Assembly: GCA_008330645.1 (NCBI GenBank)
Contig: VLTN01000019.1
Coordinates: 372,001 to 436,000 of the forward strand
Length of the DNA stretch: 64,000 nucleotides
Reading direction: 5' to 3'
Source: Cafeteria roenbergensis
Taxonomy: Eukaryota; Sar; Bigyra; Bicosoecida; Cafeteriaceae
Made by a program: the position numbers and the translations under genes. Below, in pieces: positions 40,601-48,599 of the stretch (position 1 is its first letter; every line of letters starts with the position of its first letter). A model generated the notes under the pieces. That model was given only the letters and a program-made list of their open reading frames with translations. It was not told the origin of the DNA and did no database searches.

Positions 40601-41140
40601 ACATTGGTCGACGACGAGCGCGCGGCAGTGGGCCGCGGCCCGCTGGCATCGGGAGGCGCCTCTTCGGGTGCGCGTGTCGGGTTTAGCGGCCCCAGCAAGG
40701 ATGCTTCGCTCCGGCAGAGGCTCCAGCTGGCCAAAACGGCGCTTCGACTGGCAGTCGAGGGCGTGGACGACGTCACGCCGCTGGCAAGCGAGGCCGCGTC
40801 AGCCATCGCCGCGGGGCACTGGAGCTACGTCGCCGGGTTCGAACCGCTTCCCGAGGAAGCGGACGCCATCGAGCGAGCCGAGCGCGCCAGGCGCAGGGCG
40901 GAGCGACTCGGGCGGGACCCCCCGGCGGCGCCCAAGTGGCAGGGACAGGCGCTGCCTCCCGGCCTCACTTTCGAGGCCCTCTCGGCGTCGATGCCCCTCG
41001 TTGCGGGCAAGACGCGGACACGGAACAAACCCAGCGACGCGGAGGCGAAGCCGGCCGGGCCCAGAGGGTCGAGCCGCCTTCAGGCCGGCGCGAAAGTGGT
41101 GCTGGAGCACGGAGCTGGTGGCAAGATCTTGCGGCCATGA
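28643..41140 (+). CDS. Giant intronless protein (about 4,165 aa) with IQ motif and EF-hand-like helical modules
   Basis: A second 12.5-kb uninterrupted frame, starting MSQPGETAAPLA. Residues about 56-72 (AAMRCQSVVRAWATRR) form an IQ-type calmodulin/centrin-binding helix. Helical F-x-EAL-like modules recur: DQRGFVEALNILSDAYARG (about residue 363), LTYASFLRALMGADL (about 1,085), MPVRFVLGIARDAQI, FFLSRAAMTEPHFVIAVAVA, and ALTAQTFAAALMDCMCEAF. Acidic Asp/Glu runs lie near 32,860-32,950. A Pro/Ser/Arg-rich basic region spans about 37,080-37,330, followed by a heptad-like coiled coil rich in RQQERAAEQERLAREQREA (about 37,560-37,640). The C-terminus has another charged helix (ALQRARADRLALEAAWQRRE). 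Size, strand, lack of introns and module type resemble the other giant gene, suggesting a paralogous or functionally paired scaffold. The molecular role is unknown. Confidence 0.75.
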   Translation: MSQPGETAAPLAAGRAAARAARHAAAAHRARVADAERRAQEVEQRVRSRELAETRAAMRCQSVVRAWATRRSISHAREASFLCRTWEEAKLFLLYAEIQAVPPSALAGGAEGEAAKARSALLRAELPASATAVLSGEQTEAPPDLHGEGEVHASRRAHDAQVGFAMSAVALARQESRCASAAAAATGGDPALCFASWGAPTAPPQGHGPGRASAESDPRARQHGGPARQGSSAPQAQPMPVRATLRDRLFIVQDRDAAGVVSERLHPGCARLSLGGFLLFGRDCGVFEEHRGLAYLFNVFQRAWQAQRWSEDVVKAAAREDARTSRKPIARKVDEAGGARGVPPLPQPPERSEEEVPPWERTLDQRGFVEALNILSDAYARGALGLPEAPERAAMLPRGPPTQAGRRAEPAGPESGGDTDDDAAGGDDEPGEEGTVAAAAAAAPGAPAARGKPRNGIGLRAAASLKARVATARRRSSLVLTIADRGRAAAAALNGSASAGAHAAAGSGSSGGGAGGDAAPPTLPSAEAAAAANGTGRAGRLAVAARRLRGAVRRLKMRAAAPNLSMAARRHAFLVHLAFPAAQRRYEQCRGSVLWDVALGRLDGVRGAAARRAQLEWRQRTHWLGGTIPPEAKAARRLWEECNLPKPGAGVAAASAPSAEAGVASAAQPADGTHAACRPDLQNAGTSKPAAPPHAVPVPRAYCGVGSAAESAAAGSDADVIRILGDQRLAALLVSWEDALAAVFQLEATRDAEAAAKRQADAVRRAGSARYAVAHSERETAERTARWFERWPGYRLASSAAAVAAPGAPVPLSSAVPEASAEEQAAAAAAAAAAERAAPASDTVGRRRQRVAQSAALPSVVTVPAASGVGTVVVSAPRVIDLMCQVDSSLGPRLGVTLLGGFLPHDDALAGGTMGPALRQREAPAGVALGQGLRLDGSSRWMQTASAGGGGAEDLLPAPAAPRRASQSAMGVVEQLVGARVARDIAAAEAHAHRVARSELADNSWDRIGGRDGHSSGQAVQQRSIASFLPDAASARYTPRWASEGGPEAESDEILRRHNPQFTRHAPTLQVRAWRAHGRKQLLRLTYASFLRALMGADLITPAVMDDPSTFATLLRCFVGAFPLVAGDSAAAKMGVEATVTQVTAAEEYGPEASAFAKWWSDELREREAAQEAANALAIDEAISAAMRQGLPPPPALLRLASGGSAVTPQGLASALSSVTRRGSAAGFGASTPAAPPAQGRHKLSAIGGATARLIGRRVSATASRERRRSLMTPADALAAAHGWRRRGNAAPVTLALSTPSEALAGARRSPSLQAGASEEPDPGRELTPAEEAALVASGQARFAPLRPATQAGAQDASEAPGAYGTGDLSLARQEQTRKRLPARGRSSSGWVHGQLGGQLFSAAGEDDDEEQEGGDDEAGGDDDGDSGADVADADDVSSLGESGWSCGGDPAPGHGGPARRSRQDHGYGDGDAFRPFEQGARSAANSSSNPSSDVGASGPLSEAAASSAAAAVLGRSGRVEQLARSASVAPGAASKPKPMFLTPEDLARLRQKEEDASKQRKEQQESERAPDPKMGLMVLRAIVSPNAAGDHDARVPAFAAMRTETSRSQRPGDAAGAADPDRVLLPHTAPHTAKAVAVASIPSKLRASVLAKFHARAEQIEVQGSKYRVAKRLHEAELHKAMREAIDEGSEAADTAARAAGQGDEALAPEPENAGTAAAEPQRPPVAMAGRPRPRPVVVDDTPVAPPRGGSCSLSAAFSTAMGRHAIEQPLAKLLEETMPLPVMPVRFVLGIARDAQIRASETELLVVLADCGVGPRGGSGVLGQGPGLRSRRSGAKRRRPPPPPAASARRNGAAVADAAAPGLANETRQHARLLRAADIAAEADAKHRSRLRPVTAIRRIRNRGWTLFDGEVCVTAPMLLRVLSRLRRLRFFLSRAAMTEPHFVIAVAVAASHGIVDLERFRERQLTIMRLRRAGNRVRAMVANAELLTGMAEQSAPPEDGDLPPLVAMYSQLLRRVHASLAVLSNPHLQWAASSGLLSAAGAPPVLPVSAARWFLATMKLVPGVPAEHVSAVLWSHAQPRLRLPGDQQWPLPPPAWQAIAVEHARFDFSRPHASTAQARRDIPHPGSTRRYGRSGNRNSSSQRRGGSQATAAPPAPPKRLIVFTGEQPLAPASKQGGPGTAGRGQPAAPPPAGGGAAASPAAASAGAQGGGDARQSRSPRPIAPKGSAAWLVAEAERHGGIDLSQESGLALTAQTFAAALMDCMCEAFVAHGGDRSAFLHQRGDLPPSLQPEPLSMPYPPPYRALCRLLLGREPEHILPANLRSAVADPAAGDRAQATPGRAVAKLGLTAARRRVLEGRRRSLQLGAGRQGKGEGGGGGKPARRMSSLRMGDRALVEGYASDGSSDEDCDSTPPPVKFRRRGGGAGEQAQGRFARRRQEEQEATVDEEAVEQERQVWRMRRQWRSRFMSGYKPSSPSLGRVAEALSRVGDPSAAWMSDVLFPISMVASWGTAAASPKGPAPAHLGMRGEDSWGGLEPGDPRGAARRWRGQRLWLGLPDGCEVTEERPQRLSIAAAGSGLVSSMLSGAPLPGSGPSPSPKLKLAQARSQQFHLELQAAQHVAQRVAAAQSAAAAAAESAAIELSVAASSPAARAGSGEQPQPPAARGSPRAPQGHRRGASGDVAAAKQAKPADTELLQPRAVDLIYLPARELMRSAWTHPGAAVAQLPVSSPERQPDPDVAPCGASDATLSPRSVQTLSPRAGGGAGVGSKVPSARGGGSTASSRPSDELQAGRGTPAASSDRRSGAPVAPSRRPGRPPAPRRPGKASSAGKGAPPPRPTRPRRPSGGRSGGRPSRAAPSAGSRPPAPARKQPSSPRSPRARLQAQPERSGPERASSPRAGDARVTPESASAARGTDFSATLVRVSQAGAPGLPVPAAGGHAERPSGDDSDGSGEADDADNPLRQIARTARRQQERAAEQERLAREQREARERAEADREALQARIAWVGEGVSPFAAMLRSTVLRLWQALLLYTPAAMQEAERVVKRRTERSLLAAAAAVREEAAEQGDELGRQESIAKACAAFAGQSKAVGEAVVSWFVAGPREEAGPSRPKIRPLPAARSLRDLSAEMRGQELSRRPRRPGRASMVGGMAGGATRSSHSPSGAGASSVGKKQVPRLRPPSEASPKPPESAEPEPPSSDPGSPVASMAGSDEHSGADTGATTAVGADEATAVARAARADIRHTKLGQARRAKRESWASMDDTPASADDLVSGLTLVRRAGGDTGPSVALAHVKELNGGGAAGHALAATAVSHRFLDSRTEQERRRLLASRRRGSVAAADEHAVAVLRAAAAATAATARAELDAQAAEEEAGAAALGRASTLHAAAVRQVAEGRRRGGLAGAELLPWVFGGPDSCRPGAGASGALHEASVVLPGRRRRMSERSVDGTSGAAARAAQTPAAGLTARPALAAALKQRASDTDAEDLRREAVLDTARSEGAALGAGDARRAISIEQRRGGGGPLSLRQFERAEGWTLAAQSRGVVPAKSSGSARQQQTSRQQVAEAGETLFGAPRKVPPLELRRLLRHGGDGSESSGEDADSLVDAVVDVGELAGSDLVGRPRRRSSGSNGRMRRASGESKWGAGDGDITSGGGDAGGNGSADSEAAQAKAKTDAEAQAEAEAEAGLALDLVGAVVVGDELLGRNARGARYKRELQQRLPGCEALSSYFADWDRSKAVWNQREAALQRARADRLALEAAWQRRERDAKEAYSSLHGAAVDIAAAQAAELRARAGPDPEAAGATAAWMHLRLGGFKPWSRMLSPKATGADGPGPGSAGKGSEQRPNTLGGQWWGSSTSLYSDASERGATPTSRDQQARSGAEAAVLRATGAAVAGGAVARALKHYPELQALLMPGKSAAPRLSTTAPEAEGDSGTAAEPRDAAVGQELLEAATTPAAGGPAGAAGLASGKGDRAQTTAAAGGPLAPAPTLVDDERAAVGRGPLASGGASSGARVGFSGPSKDASLRQRLQLAKTALRLAVEGVDDVTPLASEAASAIAAGHWSYVAGFEPLPEEADAIERAERARRRAERLGRDPPAAPKWQGQALPPGLTFEALSASMPLVAGKTRTRNKPSDAEAKPAGPRGSSRLQAGAKVVLEHGAGGKILRP

Positions 41141-41487
41141 GTCGGGCAGCGCAGCTTTGCTGATTGGGTCGCGTCGTTTGAGCGATGAGTGCGTGACTTG
41201 CTGTTGTGTGCGCGGCGAGGCCTTGCCCGGGAAGCTGCACTGGATTCTGAAGGAGCGCTCGGAGGCCACCGATCCGTTGCACGCGTCGCAGCCCGACACA
41301 CCCACACACGCGCGCCTTGAGCGGAGAGGCGCGGGCGCGGGCGCGGGCGAAAAAGGCGAGGAGGAGGAGAGGGGCCAGCCGGACGGGGAGGAAACGCGCG
41401 CGCAAAGGGTACGCTCGTGGCGAAGCGCGCTGGCCGGCTGCCAGTCGCATCCGGCGCTGCAAGGCCAGAGGCCGCTGTGGACGGAGC
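41141..41487. other. Convergent 3' region, giant gene 2 / malic enzyme
   Basis: A gap of about 350 bp. It contains a run of GCGGGCGC repeats near 41,330-41,350. No gene recognised. Confidence 0.5.
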
Positions 41488-43466
41488 TCAGTAGACGTTT
41501 TGGATAATGGGGCGGTACTCGGGCTTCCACATTGTGCGGTCCAAGAAGGCCTCGAGGTTGGCGGGGGGCATGCGGCGCGCAATGCCGTGCGCCATGGCGC
41601 TGCGTGCGACTGCCGCCGCCACGGCGATGGCGACGTTGCGAATCTTGGACACGGGGGGGAAGACCATGCCGGCGTCAATTTCCTCCTCCGTGACGCTGTC
41701 GGCGAGGGCCTGCACGCCCGCGAAGAGCATCTCGTCCGTGACGGCCTTGGATCGGACGCCCGTGGCGCCGAGCCCCACGCCCGGGAAGATGAACATGTTG
41801 TTGCACTGCGACGGCCGGAGGGTCTTTCCGTTCATGACAACGGGGTCGAACGGGGAGCCCGAGGCGAAGATGGCGCGGCCCTCTGTCCACTCGTAAGCCT
41901 GCTCGGCGGTGCACTCGGCCGAGGAGGTGGGGTTGGACAGCGGGAAAATGATGGGCCGCGCGTGGTGCTTGGCCATCTCGCGAACAACAGGCTCGGTGAA
42001 GAGGCCAGACACGCCGGTCAGGCCGAGGAGGATGGCAGGGCGGTGCTTTGCGATGGCGTCCTTGAGGGAGAGGTCGCCCTCCTCGTCCCGCCGGCGGAAG
42101 GGGCGCTGCTGCGGGGAGAGAGAGTCCTCGGCCCGGTTCGAGCCGATGAGGCCCTTGTCGTCGAACACCCAGATGCGGGAGTTGGCCTCCTCCTCAGTGA
42201 GGCCCTGGTGCTGCATGCCCTGGCAAATGGAGGTGGCCACGCCGATGCCTGCGCTGCCTGCGCCGACGACGAAGATCTTCTGGTCGCGGAGCATCTGGTC
42301 GCTCTTCTGCGCACGCAGTGCGCCCAGCAGGCCAGCCAAAGTAACAGCGCCCGTGCCCTGGATGTCGTCGTTGAAGCAGAGCTTGATGCCCTTGTAGGCG
42401 TCGAGGATTGCCTGCGCGTTGGCGGTGGAGAAGTCCTCGAACTGCAGAAGCGCGTTGGGCCAGCGCTGGAACACGGACATGACGAACTCGTGCACCAGGC
42501 TGAAGTACTCGTCGCCCTTGAGGCGCCGGTGGGTCATGCCGAGGTACGTGGGGTCGTTGCGCAGCTCCTCGTTGTCGGTTCCGCAGTCGAGCATCACCGG
42601 CAGGGTGCGGCGGGGGTCAACGCCCCCCGCGGCCACATACAGCGAGAGCTTTCCTACCGGGATCCCCATGCCGTTGGCGCCCAGGTCCCCGAGACCGAGG
42701 ATGCGAGAGCCGTCCGTGACCACGATAACCTGCACGTCGTCATGAGGCCAGTTGTACACCATGGAGGCCATCTGGCCGCGGTCCTGCGACGAAAAATACA
42801 TGCCTGTAACACGGGCGCGAGGGAAAGGAGGAGGGGGAGGGAGACGGAGAGAGGGTGACTGACGGGGCGAAGGAGTCAGGCCGTGGACCCGGCAGCGATG
42901 GCGCCGCCACGGGGCACGCGGCAAGATGGGGCAGGGACGCCCGCCACGGCCGAGAGCGCGCACGCGCCCGACGCACCTCGCGTGCGGCGGAACAGGTGCC
43001 CAAACTGCTGGCAGACCTTCCCGACGACGGGCGTGTAGACGATGGGCGCCATCTCTTCAATGTTGTCGAGCAGCGCCTTGTAAAAGAGAGTCTCGTTGCG
43101 ATCCTGCAGCCCCTGGAGGAAGAGGTGCTTCTCCACGTCAGTCTCGCAAGCGCGGAACCCCTTGATGATCTTCTGGGTCTGCACGTCCATGCCCAGCTCA
43201 CGCGGGGGTACCATGCCGCGGATGTGCAGCCGGTCGCGCTCCGGCAGGCTGAACGCCGTGCCCTTGTTCACAATGGGGTCGTGGACGATGCCCATTCCGC
43301 GACGGCGCGTGAACTGGGGCTGCTTGAACTCGTAGTCTTCCGGGTGCACCACGAAGCCGCCGTCGGCGCTGGTTGTGACGAGCGCACGCGGGGTCACCGG
43401 CTCCGCAGCCCACGAGCGCACCGCCGGCGCCCGGCGGGCGATGCGGGAGAAGGCCCGCGAGAGCAT
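41488..43466 (-). CDS. NAD(P)-dependent malic enzyme, mitochondrial
   Basis: Two exons, 43466-42977 and 42803-41488 (601 aa); donor GTGCGT, acceptor TACAG, join reading RTR-GMYFSSQD. The enzyme oxidatively decarboxylates malate to pyruvate. Catalytic residues are visible: Tyr in IVYTPVVGKV, Lys in GMGIPVGKLSLY, metal ligands in LQFEDFSTANA and NDDIQGTGAV, and the dinucleotide fold GAGSAGIGVA. The chosen start gives MLSRAFSRIARRAPAVRSWA, a mitochondrial presequence; an ATG at 43526 is an alternative. Length and motif order match eukaryotic malic enzymes. Cofactor choice (NAD or NADP) cannot be read safely. It is divergent from the LSM11-like gene with under 200 bp between starts. Confidence 0.95.
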
Positions 43467-43662
43467 CCTGGAGTGGGGCACCGGGTGCGCTCCGGCGCAA
43501 CTCGGGCGAGGTGCGCGAGGCAACATGACGCAAAGGACAAGGCAGCAGCTTGCGAGAAGCAACTGCGCAGCTCTGCCGGCCGCTTGCGCGCGAGCTCGCC
43601 GCACAGGACCCGCCGCTGGAGCTGTCCGGCCACAGCTCGGAGCGGGGAGCTGGCGGGAGCTG
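43467..43662. promoter_or_regulatory. Divergent promoter region, malic enzyme / LSM11-like
   Basis: 196 bp between opposing ATGs, compatible with one shared promoter. No TATA-like element seen. Confidence 0.45.
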
Positions 43663-44615
43663 ATGGAGGCGGCTGGTGCCCATGCGATGGGAGGGGGCGC
43701 GACGTTGCCGGCGCTTGACTTCTACTCGCGCGCGTTTGACCCGCTCCGCGCGCTCTATGACCCGCACGTGGTTCCCCCGCGGCCCGGGGCCGCGCCTCTG
43801 GATAGCGTATCTCGGTGCTCGGCTCTGGTGAGAGCAGTTTGCGCGGGCTGCAGCGAGACGCCCTCAACGCTCGAAGGCGCTCGGCGGCCACCCCCCAGCC
43901 CCGCGCGCTGCGCCCCGCGATGCTCGGCTCCCCGCAGCTTCCCGAGTGGATGCTACCGCCCGACCTGGGCGTGAAGCTCCGCAAGAGGCTGGAGGAGGCC
44001 GACTCTGGCGTTCGCGCAGCCGTCCGCGAACTGGCCAACCAGCAGGCCCGAGACGCGCGCGAGTCCAGGCTTGCGGCGTCGCGCAGGTCTCGGCTGGCCG
44101 AGGAGGTGGCCGAGCGACTCAGCCACGCGTCGGCCGGGTCAGCGGCGGCCGGCTCCTTGGCGGTGATGGCGGACCGCAGGGACAGGGTGATGGTGGTGAT
44201 GACGCCTCCGGCGTGCGATGGCGACCCTGCGGCGCCAGCTGGCGCCTGGATCGGGAGGGCCAGCTCGGGGGCTGGCCCGGGCGCGCCGGCCGACGGAGCG
44301 AGCGGAGGCCAGGCCCTGGTGGTGTGGGTTGGCACGCTGCTGCTGGCAGACGCGCAGTGGAACCTGATGCTTGGGGGCGCAATGATGCACCTGGTGGGCC
44401 GGGCGGACGCCGGAGGGGCGCGCGCTCCGGCGCCAGCAAGCATCGACCCAGCCACAGGACGGGTGCAGTGCGGGCCTTCTGGGGCGCTGGGCGCCAAGTG
44501 CTGGCGCTCCTTGATGGAGCTGTCGCACGCGGCTCAAGCTGCCACAGCAGGGCCAGACCGACGCCAACAAGTCGTGCTGAGAGGCGCGGCCGTGCTGTCG
44601 GTTCAAAGGCTGTAG
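43663..44615 (+). CDS. LSM11: LSM11-like Sm protein (U7 snRNP type)
   Basis: Two exons, 43663-43827 and 43899-44615 (293 aa); donor GTGAGA, acceptor CCCCCCAG. Three regions match the LSM11 layout. The N-terminus has LDFYSRAFDPLRALY, like the FDPLxALY motif that LSM11 uses near its start. A split Sm fold follows, with an Sm1-like strand RVMVVMTPP and, after a long Gly/Ala insert, an Sm2-like VVWVGTLLLADAQWNLML. The extreme C-terminus RRQQVVLRGAAVLSVQRL resembles the INQIFIRGENVLLV tail of LSM11. LSM11 replaces SmD2 in the U7 snRNP that cleaves replication-dependent histone pre-mRNAs. That function here is inference; another divergent Sm protein is the alternative. Start choice: the first ATG in the frame, just after the promoter gap. 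Confidence 0.68.
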
Positions 44616-45111
44616 AGTGGCGCACGGGGGGAGTGGCTTGCGAGCTGCTGCGTTGAACCTCGGGCCAGATTGACAAAGCGCTTCAACAACACTTCCCACG
44701 GCAGCCAGGGCGACCGCCCACCGACCGTTCCGCGCACCGAGAATGGGAACGCCACTGACACACTCACACGAAACAGGGCAGCACCCGGCGCTCGCTGCCC
44801 GACCCCCCGCCCTGTTCTCGGTTCCCGAGAATGAGCGGAGAGGCAGAAGAACGACCAGAGGAGACGGACCGAGAGGGCCACGACGCACCGCGCAGCCGAG
44901 TCCCGACGTGCCAGCAACGTCGAGACCAGCTTCGCATACCGCTGCCATCCGCGGCAGGGCGCGTCGCGGCTCTCCGGCCCAGCACAAAGGAAAGTGAAGC
45001 ACCAGGATGGGCGAGAAGGTGGCCATGAGGGTGACCGACGCAAAGGGCAGGACTGATGCGGGGAGGAAACGCACGCGGACAAGACGCAAAAGATGTGTGT
45101 CAGCCACGTCT
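44616..45111. other. Convergent 3' region, LSM11-like / STRAP
   Basis: About 500 bp. It contains CGGGCCAGATTGACAAAGC at 44661-44679, which recurs with one difference at 63701-63719. No gene recognised. Confidence 0.5.
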
Positions 45112-47270
45112 TCACTGGCGCTTCGCCCTGCCGAATGCTCCTGGCCTGTACGCCCCGCTGCTCTTCACAGCGGCAGCCTTGCGCTCAGCGGCCCCGGCAG
45201 CACCCGAGTCGAGAGGGGTGCCCTTGTCGTTCACGGCGGGGAGGTCGTCAGCGCCAGCGCACCCGGCGCGGAGCTGGGCCGCGAAGGACCACAGACGGAT
45301 GTTGCCGTCCTCCCCTCCGCTGGCGAAGCGCTCGCCATCCGGCGAGAAGCGAAGGCACCTGATGGGGCCGACGTGGCCCTTGCTGATGCTGAGCAGTTCG
45401 CAGCCAACGAAGGCCCGCCTCTTCACGCTCGCAGCAGCCTCGGCCGCTGCCGCGGGGGGAGCCCCTGCAGCAGTTGCCGTCGCGGCGTAGGAGCCCTTGG
45501 CGGGCGAAGCAGCTCCCGCGCCGCCGGCGGCGGGGTTGACCAGCTTGACGAGGAAGACGTAAAGCGAGGCGACTCCGCCCTTGGTGGTCGCAGCACTTGC
45601 GGCGTCGCCTCCGCCGAGCACCACGTGGAGGCCGTCCTGATGGATGGAGGCCGAGTCCACTCGCGCCAGGAAGGGAGTGCGGATCTTATGAGCGACGCTG
45701 AGCTTACCCTCCTCGGTCACGCGCAAGAGAAGCACCCACCGGCCCACACAGGCAAGCAGGCCGCCCGAAGTCAGGGGGCCCCCGTCGGTGGGCTTCACCA
45801 CCGTCAGGTCGTGTACCTCCCCGATGATCCCGTCGACGCGCAGCTCGTCCAGCTGCTTGCCCCCGGCCTCGAGAGAGAACATGCGCAGCGTGCCCTCCTC
45901 GTCGCCGGTGGCCACGAACCCGCTCGGGAGGGCTGCCAGCTTGCGGATGCGCTGTGGGCGGATAACACAGACCAAGTGGGGGGGGAGCGAAGAGCGAAGA
46001 GCGAAGCGGGTGGCAGCGGGCCGATGACGCAGCGGGCGAAAGCAACCGATGCCTTGGTTGGAGCCCTCATATGCATGTCTAAGTGCGATCTCCCAGCTGC
46101 ACCCCTCTGTCCCCCCCCAGACCACGACAAGGGTCCCCGCATGGGAACCCTTGAGGCGGGGGGAGTGCGGGGACGGAGGGGGGGTTATTGCAGTCGCGCG
46201 CGCCATCACGGCGAGATTAGAATCATTGGGCTGGAAGGTGCCGCAGCAAAGCCCGGCAAGCAAGCGGCGGGCCTTCCGACGAACGGCTTGGCCCGCACTG
46301 CATCGCATTGCATTGCGTCGCCGAGCTTGCTGCAAGTGGCACCCCCCTCGGACAGCGACATCGGCAGCGGCTCACAGTCGGGTGCGGCACGGTCAGCACC
46401 GGTGCTCCGGGACGGGAAACGGAAAAGACCATGAGCTGCTTGGAGTAGCCCCCACCGATGATCGTTTTCTCATCGTGCGAAAAGGTCACCGCCTTGACGA
46501 CGTGGCCCCCGGCAAACGCAGCCGACTGCACGCCCTTGATCGCGTCCCACAGGCGGATGGAAAAATCGGCGCTGCCTGTGACACAGTGCGTGGCCGCCTT
46601 GTTCATCTTCGCGGACCAGACCGCGCCCTGCGAGCACGCCGATTGCAGAGAGGGCGAGCAGACGAGTCGCAGCACATGGCAAGGATAGGCTTCGCCGGCG
46701 CGGAGGGTTGCCGGCGCGGCCAGCGGCGAGAGCTGAACAGCGGATCAGTGCAGCGGCCGCCGGTTTGCGCCCTCGCCCCTCCTCCCGCGAGCCCTCTCCA
46801 CAGACTTTCGGGGCAGGCCGTGCGCTGCCCGGCGATGCCTGTAGGAGAGAGGTCCTGGCCCGAGCAGCGGCAGCGGCATAGGCGCGGCCCGTTGGCCTCT
46901 GGGCGGCGAGCTCAGCTCACCGTGTGGCCGTCGAAAGTGCCAATCCAGTCGCCGCTGCGGCCTTCGCGCAGCATGGGCTTCTGGTCTGCGGGCCAAAGCA
47001 AGCGCGGCGGGCAGGCCTTGCGGGGTGAGCAATCACAGGGCGCGGGCGTTCCGCCCGGGCGGGCGCACTGGGCGAACGCGGCGGGGGCGGGTCTCAGTGA
47101 CTCAGGAGGCGGAAGGAGCAGCCAGTCAGCTTTGCGCGTCCGCGCTCACCCACGCTCCCAGCGACGAAGAACACGCCCTCCGGCGTCACATCCGAAAAGC
47201 AGATCTCAGAGATGGGCCGGGTATGCCCGGGGCACACCACCGGCGCGTCCGGAATCGCGGCGGCCGCCAT
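45112..47270 (-). CDS. STRAP: STRAP/UNRIP-like WD40 protein (SMN complex associated)
   Basis: Four exons: 47270-47150, 46985-46921, 46627-46376 and 45951-45112 (425 aa), all in phase. Landmarks follow STRAP closely: [85 protein letters not shown] and, near the end, [25 protein letters not shown] forms a WD40 propeller, binds the SMN-Gemin complex and aids Sm-core assembly, besides other scaffold roles. There is an Ala-rich insert (about 45,420-45,540) before the last repeat. The ATG at 47270 gives the short N-terminus usual for the family. The start is divergent from eL20. Confidence 0.92.
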
Positions 47271-47427
47271 GGCGCTCGCTGGCAGAGGTGCCGGGAAGCT
47301 CGCAACTCCGGACTGCACGGCGGCAGAGTGAGCAACGCGCTTGACGTTGGCAGGGCCGGCGAGCAGTCATGGCTGCCGAGTCCGCAACCGAGCACAGCCA
47401 GGGAGGGCCGCAGCTCGCTAGGGTACG
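47271..47427. promoter_or_regulatory. Divergent promoter region, STRAP / eL20
   Basis: 157 bp between opposing ATGs; must serve both genes. No recognised element. Confidence 0.45.
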
Positions 47428-48599
47428 ATGCCTTTCAAGCAGTACGAGGTTGTTGGCCGTCGTCAGGTGCGTTCTCGCGCGGCTTGCGCGCACGGCTCCG
47501 GGACGCGTGGTTGAGCGCCCGGAGGGCCGTCTCTGCCGCCCGCTTTCGGCACGCCCGGTGCTCCCCGACCCGCCTCCCGCTCCTTCTCGCCCTCCTCCCG
47601 CCCGCCTCGCTCCGCAGCCGACGGTGCTGGACCCGGCTCCGCAGATCTACCGCATGCGCCTGTTCACCAAGTCCGAGACTCAGGCCACGTCTCGCTTCTG
47701 GTGAGCCTGCAAAGGCGCTTCGACGGGGCGGACCGAAAGCGCGCCTCCGGCCTGCCGTGGGAAGAGAAAGCGGCCCGGGGTGGTCACCCCGAGGGCTTAG
47801 TGGCGCGGAGCGTCCCCACTCGGTGGACGAGGGCCGGGGCTGGAGCCGCCTGCCGGGGTTGCGGGAGAGCGCAACAAACAGCCGCTGCGCTGTTCGCGCC
47901 GCGCGCCTCCCCCACTGCTGCCATGCGCTTCGCCGCCCGCTCGCCACGCTGCAGGTACTTCATGCACAAGATCGACAAGATGAAGCGCTCCACCGGTGAC
48001 ATCCTTGCCGTGCACGAGGTGAGGAAACGCTTGGACTACCGCTTGCTCGCCGCTTGCCCCGACATTCGCGCTGCTGCGTTGGCGCTCTGGGAGGGTCGCG
48101 GCTGCCGCCCGTCGCTCGGAACGAGGCGATTGGAGGACCGTCGCCCATCCACCCGTGCTTGCCTCCCTTGACGGCCATTTCGTCTCTGTTTCCGTCGCAG
48201 ATCCGTGAGCGTAAGAACGACACCGTGAAGAACTACGCCATCACCATCAAGTACAACTCCCGCTCCGGCACCCACAACATGTACAAGGAGTACCGCGACA
48301 CCGCCCTTGTTGGCGCCGTGGAGCAGATGTACGCCGAGCTTGCCGGCCGCCACCGCGCCCGCTTCTCCAGCATCCACATCGTGGACGCCCGCGTGCTGCC
48401 CTCCGGCATCCGCGCCACCAAGCGCTACGACGTGGACGAGGACGGCCCCGTGGCCCCCGTCGCGGTCAAGCGCTCGCACATGAAGCAGCTGCTCAAGAAC
48501 AAGATCGCCTTCCCTCTGCCGCACCGCCTGGTCCGCCCCACCTCCAAGGCCTTCCGCACGACCTTCAAGGCGTCGCGCCCGACCACCTTCTTCGGCTGA
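47428..48599 (+). CDS. RPL18A: 60S ribosomal protein eL20 (L18a)
   Basis: Four exons: 47428-47466, 47618-47700, 47955-48018 and 48201-48599 (194 aa). The protein starts MPFKQYEVVGRR and contains IYRMRLFTKSETQATSRFW, YFMHKIDKMKRSTGDILAV, the hallmark SRSGTHNMYKEYRD, GRHRARFSSIHIV, and ends KNKIAFPLPHRLVRP with a TTFFG C-terminus, as in eL20 across eukaryotes. It binds 25S rRNA at the central protuberance side of the large subunit. Donors are GTGCGT, GTGAGC and GTGAGG; acceptors end GCAG. Confidence 0.97.

Noticed and set aside
43828-43853. A 26-nt intron in the LSM11-like gene ending at CTGCAG
   Set aside because: It is in phase but far shorter than all other introns; the acceptor at 43898, with a C-rich tract, is also in phase and gives a 71-nt intron.
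45952-46335. Upstream extension of the last STRAP exon as coding
   Set aside because: The frame is open, but the segment is low in family similarity and lies between a CACAG acceptor and a GTGAG donor, so it is intronic.
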